From RBG-16-66-20 sp036262835 (lineage in GTDB: Bacteria; Pseudomonadota; Gammaproteobacteria; Burkholderiales; SG8-39): a DNA stretch of 9,619 nucleotides. The notes beneath the pieces were generated by a model that saw only the letters and a list, made by a program, of their open reading frames with translations, searched no databases and had not been told where the DNA came from. Location of the stretch: assembly GCA_036262835.1 (NCBI GenBank), contig DATAID010000032.1, forward strand, positions 1 to 9,619, in the 5' to 3' direction. Shown here one piece after another: positions 7,236 through 9,619 of the stretch. The number at the start of each line of letters is the position of its first letter. Position 1 is the first letter of the stretch. The position numbers were made by a program, and so were the translations under genes.

Positions 7236-7633
7236 GCCCGTTCAAGATCCAGGTACGCGTCTACTACGAGGACGTCGATATCGGGGGTGTCGTCTACTAT
7301 GCCAACTATCTCCGCTACTTCGAGCGCGCCCGGAGCGACTGGTTGCGCAGCCACGGCGTGAACCAAGAGCGCCTCGCCGCGGTCGAAGGCATCGGCTTCG
7401 TGGTGGCGCGGGCCGAGATCGACTTCAAGACGGGGGCGCGGCTGGACGATTCTCTGGACGTGAGCGTGAAGGTGATCGAGAAGAAGAAGACCTATTTCTG
7501 GCTCGAGCAGGAGGCTCGGCGCCCGGACGGGACCCTGTGCGCGGCCGCGCGCATCCAGGCGGCCTGCGTCCGGCATCGCGACATGCGTCCGCAGCCCATT
7601 CCCGACATTCTTTCAGCGAGGCTCGCGGCATGA
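7232..7633 (+). CDS. ybgC: Acyl-CoA thioesterase YbgC (tol-pal associated, hotdog fold)
   Basis: A 133-residue 4-hydroxybenzoyl-CoA thioesterase-like hotdog protein, the standard first gene of tol-pal clusters. The catalytic signature YYEDVDIGGVVYYANYLRYF (residues 11-30) contains the nucleophilic or general-base Asp16, and the following ERARSDWL helix is typical. Family members hydrolyse acyl-CoA or acyl-ACP thioesters; the E. coli protein associates with phospholipid-synthesis enzymes, but its link to Tol function is not settled. The start is TTG at 7232, overlapping the ruvB stop; MSPFKIQVRVYYEDVD aligns properly with the family N-terminus, so no other start is needed. The end overlaps the tolQ ATG (ATGA). 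Its position directly after ruvB shows the DNA-repair and envelope genes fused into one dense block. Confidence 0.95.
   Translation: MSPFKIQVRVYYEDVDIGGVVYYANYLRYFERARSDWLRSHGVNQERLAAVEGIGFVVARAEIDFKTGARLDDSLDVSVKVIEKKKTYFWLEQEARRPDGTLCAAARIQAACVRHRDMRPQPIPDILSARLAA
7618..7621 (+). promoter_or_regulatory. Ribosome binding site deciding the tolQ start
   Basis: GAGG (within AGCGAGG) lies 8 nt before the ATG at 7630. The tolQ frame stays open upstream to 7537, but this site, the ATGA overlap with ybgC and the TolQ N-terminus all support the start at 7630. Confidence 0.6.
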
Positions 7634-8313
7634 ATTTCACCCAGGACATGGAGCTGTGGCATCTCGTCGCGAACGCCTCCATCGTCGTCAAGTTCGTGAT
7701 GGCGCTCCTTGCGGTGGTCTCGTTCATGTCCTGGATGTTCATCTTCCGCAAGTGGTTCACCATCCGCGGCGCGGCCGAGCAGACCGAGAAGTTCGAGCGC
7801 GAGTTCTGGAGCGGCAACGACGTGAACGCGCTCTACCAGGGCGCGGTGAACGCGCGCCATACGATCGGGTCGCTCGAGCGCATCTTCGAGGCCGGCTTTC
7901 GCGAGTTCACCAAGCTGCGGGCCCAGCGCGGCACCGAGGCGAGCGCCATGATCGACGGCGCGCGCCGCGCAATGCGGGCCACATACCAGCGCGAGATGGA
8001 CCACCTCGAGCGCCATCTCGCGTTCCTCGCCTCCACCGGGTCGGTGAGCCCCTATGTCGGCCTCTTCGGCACGGTCTGGGGCATCATGCACGCGTTCCGC
8101 AGCCTCTCGAACGTCGCGCAGGCGACGCTCGCGCAGGTCGCGCCCGGGATCGCGGAGGCGCTGGTCGCCACCGCGATCGGCCTTTTTGCGGCGATTCCGG
8201 CGGTGGTCGCGTATAACCGGTTCTCGCACGATATCGACCGGCTCGCGATTCGTTTCGAGAGCTTCATGGAGGAATTCCAGAACATCCTCCAAAGGCAAGC
8301 TTCAAGGCCGTAG
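7630..8313 (+). CDS. tolQ: Tol-Pal motor protein TolQ
   Basis: A 227-residue inner-membrane protein (E. coli TolQ has 230) of the MotA/TolQ/ExbB proton-channel family. With TolR it forms the proton-motive-force-driven motor that energises TolA. Three membrane helices are visible: about 17-38 (IVVKFVMALLAVVSFMSW), about 137-156 (GSVSPYVGLFGTVWGIMHAF) and about 171-195 (APGIAEALVATAIGLFAAIPAVVAY). Helices 2 and 3 carry the conserved Thr147 and Thr181 that line the channel in this family. The long cytoplasmic loop between helices 1 and 2 is charged. The true start is the ATG at 7630, overlapping the ybgC stop; the longer upstream extension is rejected because it lies within ybgC and lacks family similarity. 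tolR follows after 2 nt. Confidence 0.97.
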   Translation: MNFTQDMELWHLVANASIVVKFVMALLAVVSFMSWMFIFRKWFTIRGAAEQTEKFEREFWSGNDVNALYQGAVNARHTIGSLERIFEAGFREFTKLRAQRGTEASAMIDGARRAMRATYQREMDHLERHLAFLASTGSVSPYVGLFGTVWGIMHAFRSLSNVAQATLAQVAPGIAEALVATAIGLFAAIPAVVAYNRFSHDIDRLAIRFESFMEEFQNILQRQASRP

Positions 8314-8315
8314 TC

Positions 8316-8729
8316 ATGCCACGGCTGCATTCGAAGCGCGGTCCCATGCACGAGATCAACGTCGTGCCGTACGTGGACGTGACGCTCGTCCTGCTCGTCA
8401 TCTTCATGGTCACCGCGCCCCTCGTCACCCCCGGTGTCATCGACCTGCCGTCGGTCGGCAAGGCGAGCGCGCCGCGCATCGCGCCGATCGAAATCGTGAT
8501 CGCGGAAGACCGCTCGGTCACGATGCGCGAGCGTGACACCGCCGGCAAGGTGCTCGGCGAAAGACCCGTGGCGCGCGGCGAAATTGCCAAGCTCATCAAG
8601 GACCCCAAGACGCCGGTCCTCATCGCCGGCGACAAGAACGTGAAGTACGAGGCGGTGCTGCAGCTCATGGACGAGCTGAAAACGCAGGGCGTCGAGCGGG
8701 TCGGATTGCAGGTCAAGCCCCGCCAATGA
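8316..8729 (+). CDS. tolR: Tol-Pal motor protein TolR
   Basis: A 137-residue ExbD/TolR-family protein with a single N-terminal membrane helix. The signature EINVVPYVDVTLVLLVIFMVTAPL spans residues 13-36 and includes Asp21, the counterpart of the proton-carrying Asp23 of E. coli TolR. The periplasmic domain follows (about 40-137), with the DLPSVGKA and VLIAGDKNVKYEAVLQLMDEL blocks typical of the family; it dimerises and is thought to contact peptidoglycan. An AAGG ribosome binding site at 8304-8307 is 8 nt from the ATG. The gene starts 2 nt after tolQ, and its stop overlaps the tolA start as ATGA, keeping TolQ, TolR and TolA production linked. Confidence 0.97.
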   Translation: MPRLHSKRGPMHEINVVPYVDVTLVLLVIFMVTAPLVTPGVIDLPSVGKASAPRIAPIEIVIAEDRSVTMRERDTAGKVLGERPVARGEIAKLIKDPKTPVLIAGDKNVKYEAVLQLMDELKTQGVERVGLQVKPRQ

Positions 8730-9508
8730 CGGCCGCGGTGTTCGAGGAACGGGTTGACCCGGGGCGGACGTCCTCGGCCGTCCTATCCGCGGTCGTGCAC
8801 CTCGCGCTTCTCGGCGTGCTCATTTTCGGCGTGCGCTGGCAGAACCGGCCCACCGAGGTGGTGTCCGTCGAGCTCTGGGAGCCGCCCGCGCCGGTGGTGA
8901 AGCCCGAGCCGCCCAAGCCGGTCGAGCCCCCGAAACCCGAGCCGCGCGTGGAAGCCCCGCCGCCGCCCAAGCCCGAGCCGAAGGTCGAGAAGCCCGAGAT
9001 CGTTGAAAAGGCGGCCCCGCCGAAGCCGAAACCGGCGCCGAAGCCCGAGCCGAAGGTGGAAAAAAAGCCGCAGCCCAAACCCGAACCGAAGCCCGCTCCG
9101 TTGAAGCCCAGGGTGGACGAGACCCAACGATTCCGGGAACAGCTCCTGCGCGAGCAGGCCTCTCTGGCAGAACGAGAGCTCGCGCTTACGCGCGATAGTC
9201 AGAGAGTAGCTGGGGATACAAAGGCGCTTCAAACGTGGAAGGGTCGGATCGTGAATCAGATTCGGAATCGAATCTCGAAGCCGCTTGCGGATGCTGTACC
9301 GGGAAATCCGAAAGCCGTCTTCATGGTTACGCTATTGCCGAATTGCGAAGTGCTCGAGGTGAAAAAAGTGCAGTCGAGCGGAAACGCCGCTTATGACGAC
9401 GAGGTGGAGCGCGCTATTCACAAAGCGTCACCGTTGCCTAAGCCCGACAAGGTGGAGGTGTTCGAGCGTCGCCTGGAACTGACGTTCCGCCCGAAGGACC
9501 CCCTATAA
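8726..9508 (+). CDS. tolA: Tol-Pal energy-transducing protein TolA (Pro-rich stalk)
   Basis: A 260-residue inner-membrane-anchored, TonB-like protein that reaches across the periplasm to TolB and Pal. The membrane helix (about 17-37) contains the SxxxH pair, Ser21 and His25, which couples TolA to TolQR. It is followed by VSVELWEPP. Domain II (about 52-129) is an extended Pro/Lys/Glu stalk of PKPEP-type units, including two copies of PKPEPKVEK (81-89 and 105-113); it is unlike the long Ala-rich helical stalk of the 421-residue E. coli protein. A charged helical linker (about 130-168) leads to the C-terminal domain (about 170-257), with WKGRIVNQIRNRI, PGNPKAVFMVTLLP and SSGNAAYDDEVERAI typical of TolA/TonB C-terminal folds. 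From about 9125 codon use changes: AGA, GTA, CTA, ACA, TCA and GGA appear and GC falls, unlike the rest of the block. tolB follows after 8 nt. Confidence 0.95.
   Translation: MTAAVFEERVDPGRTSSAVLSAVVHLALLGVLIFGVRWQNRPTEVVSVELWEPPAPVVKPEPPKPVEPPKPEPRVEAPPPPKPEPKVEKPEIVEKAAPPKPKPAPKPEPKVEKKPQPKPEPKPAPLKPRVDETQRFREQLLREQASLAERELALTRDSQRVAGDTKALQTWKGRIVNQIRNRISKPLADAVPGNPKAVFMVTLLPNCEVLEVKKVQSSGNAAYDDEVERAIHKASPLPKPDKVEVFERRLELTFRPKDPL
8966..9064 (+). repeat. Imperfect direct repeat encoding PKPEPKVEK in the TolA stalk
   Basis: Two near-identical 27-nt units, 8966-8992 and 9038-9064, lie 72 nt apart and encode the same nine residues. They sit in a wider run of degenerate Pro-Lys-Pro-Glu codons, a typical site of length variation in periplasm-spanning stalks. 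Confidence 0.7.
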
Positions 9509-9509
9509 T
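9504..9509 (+). promoter_or_regulatory. Candidate -10 box (TATAAT) for tolB-pal
   Basis: A perfect TATAAT overlaps the tolA stop codon and ends 7 nt before the tolB ATG. A weak -35-like CTGACG (9479-9484) lies 19 nt upstream, longer than ideal. E. coli is known to have a separate promoter upstream of tolB, so an internal promoter is plausible here, but a chance match at a CTA-TAA stop is also possible. Confidence 0.35.
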
Positions 9510-9516
9510 CGCGCCG

Positions 9517-9619
9517 ATGAAAAAACTGCTCGCGATCCTCCTCTTTCTGGTCGCGACACCGGCGCTCGCGCAGCTCTCGATCGAGATCACCGGCGCGGGC
9601 GCGCAGCGCATTCCGATCG
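9517..9619 (+). CDS. tolB: Tol-Pal periplasmic protein TolB, N-terminal fragment (cut by window edge)
   Basis: The first 34 residues of TolB, the periplasmic beta-propeller protein that binds Pal and TolA. A classic Sec signal peptide is visible: MKKLL, a hydrophobic core, then ATPALA followed by Gln, with cleavage expected after Ala18. The mature start QLSIEITGAGAQRIPI matches the TolB N-terminal domain, whose first residues form the TolA-binding box. The rest, including the propeller, lies beyond the right edge. It begins 8 nt after tolA and has no visible Shine-Dalgarno, so it relies on coupling or on a near-leaderless transcript from the adjacent TATAAT. GC content returns to the high level of the rest of the block. 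Confidence 0.9.
   Translation, partial: MKKLLAILLFLVATPALAQLSIEITGAGAQRIPI

Noticed and set aside
7537..7629. Upstream extension of the tolQ frame.
   Set aside because: It lies inside ybgC, has no TolQ similarity, and the ATG at 7630 has a ribosome binding site and the normal TolQ length.
8879..9114. A tandem repeat, minisatellite or CRISPR-like array in the CCG/AAG-rich stretch.
   Set aside because: The repetition follows the Pro-Lys-Pro-Glu codons of the TolA stalk, with irregular spacing and no spacer structure.

Overview
The window is dense, GC-rich proteobacterial chromosome with almost no intergenic DNA. Protein sequences and gene order (yebC-ruvC-ruvA-ruvB-ybgC-tolQ-tolR-tolA-tolB, the arrangement also known from Pseudomonas and many Betaproteobacteria) point to a Gram-negative proteobacterium. 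A SoxB gene suggests it can oxidise reduced sulfur compounds. A betaproteobacterium is my best guess; I cannot fix the genus by eye.

There are two divergent gene blocks separated by only 17 bp (4344-4360). The left block runs on the minus strand from 4343 to the left edge: a HerA/YjgR-type (DUF853) ATPase, an EamA/DMT-family ten-helix transporter, an atypical short-chain dehydrogenase/reductase (SDR), and the first 390 residues of SoxB, a Tat-exported thiosulfohydrolase cut by the window edge. Junctions are a 4-nt overlap, a 5-nt gap and a 3-nt gap, so this looks like one transcription unit, although the four products have no obvious common pathway.

The right block runs on the plus strand from 4361 to the right edge. 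YebC is a translation or regulatory factor. RuvC, RuvA and RuvB together branch-migrate and cut Holliday junctions. YbgC is a thioesterase. TolQ, TolR, TolA and the start of TolB form the energised Tol-Pal envelope machine; Pal would be expected just beyond the edge. Most junctions are 4-nt stop/start overlaps (GTGA, TTGA, ATGA), implying strong translational coupling. Five of twelve starts are GTG or TTG.

I found no RNA genes, mobile elements, CRISPR arrays, clear terminators or gene-free stretches above 300 bases. This is mostly ordinary conserved sequence, and I do not see a convincing undescribed system. The points most worth a second look are: the drop in GC and change in codon use inside the C-terminal third of tolA; the SDR that has lost both its Tyr/Lys catalytic pair and the canonical nucleotide-binding glycine; the 17-bp divergent spacer whose opposed -10-like elements predict leaderless mRNAs; a perfect TATAAT just before tolB; and the placement of soxB behind a HerA-like ATPase, a transporter and an SDR rather than visible sox genes.
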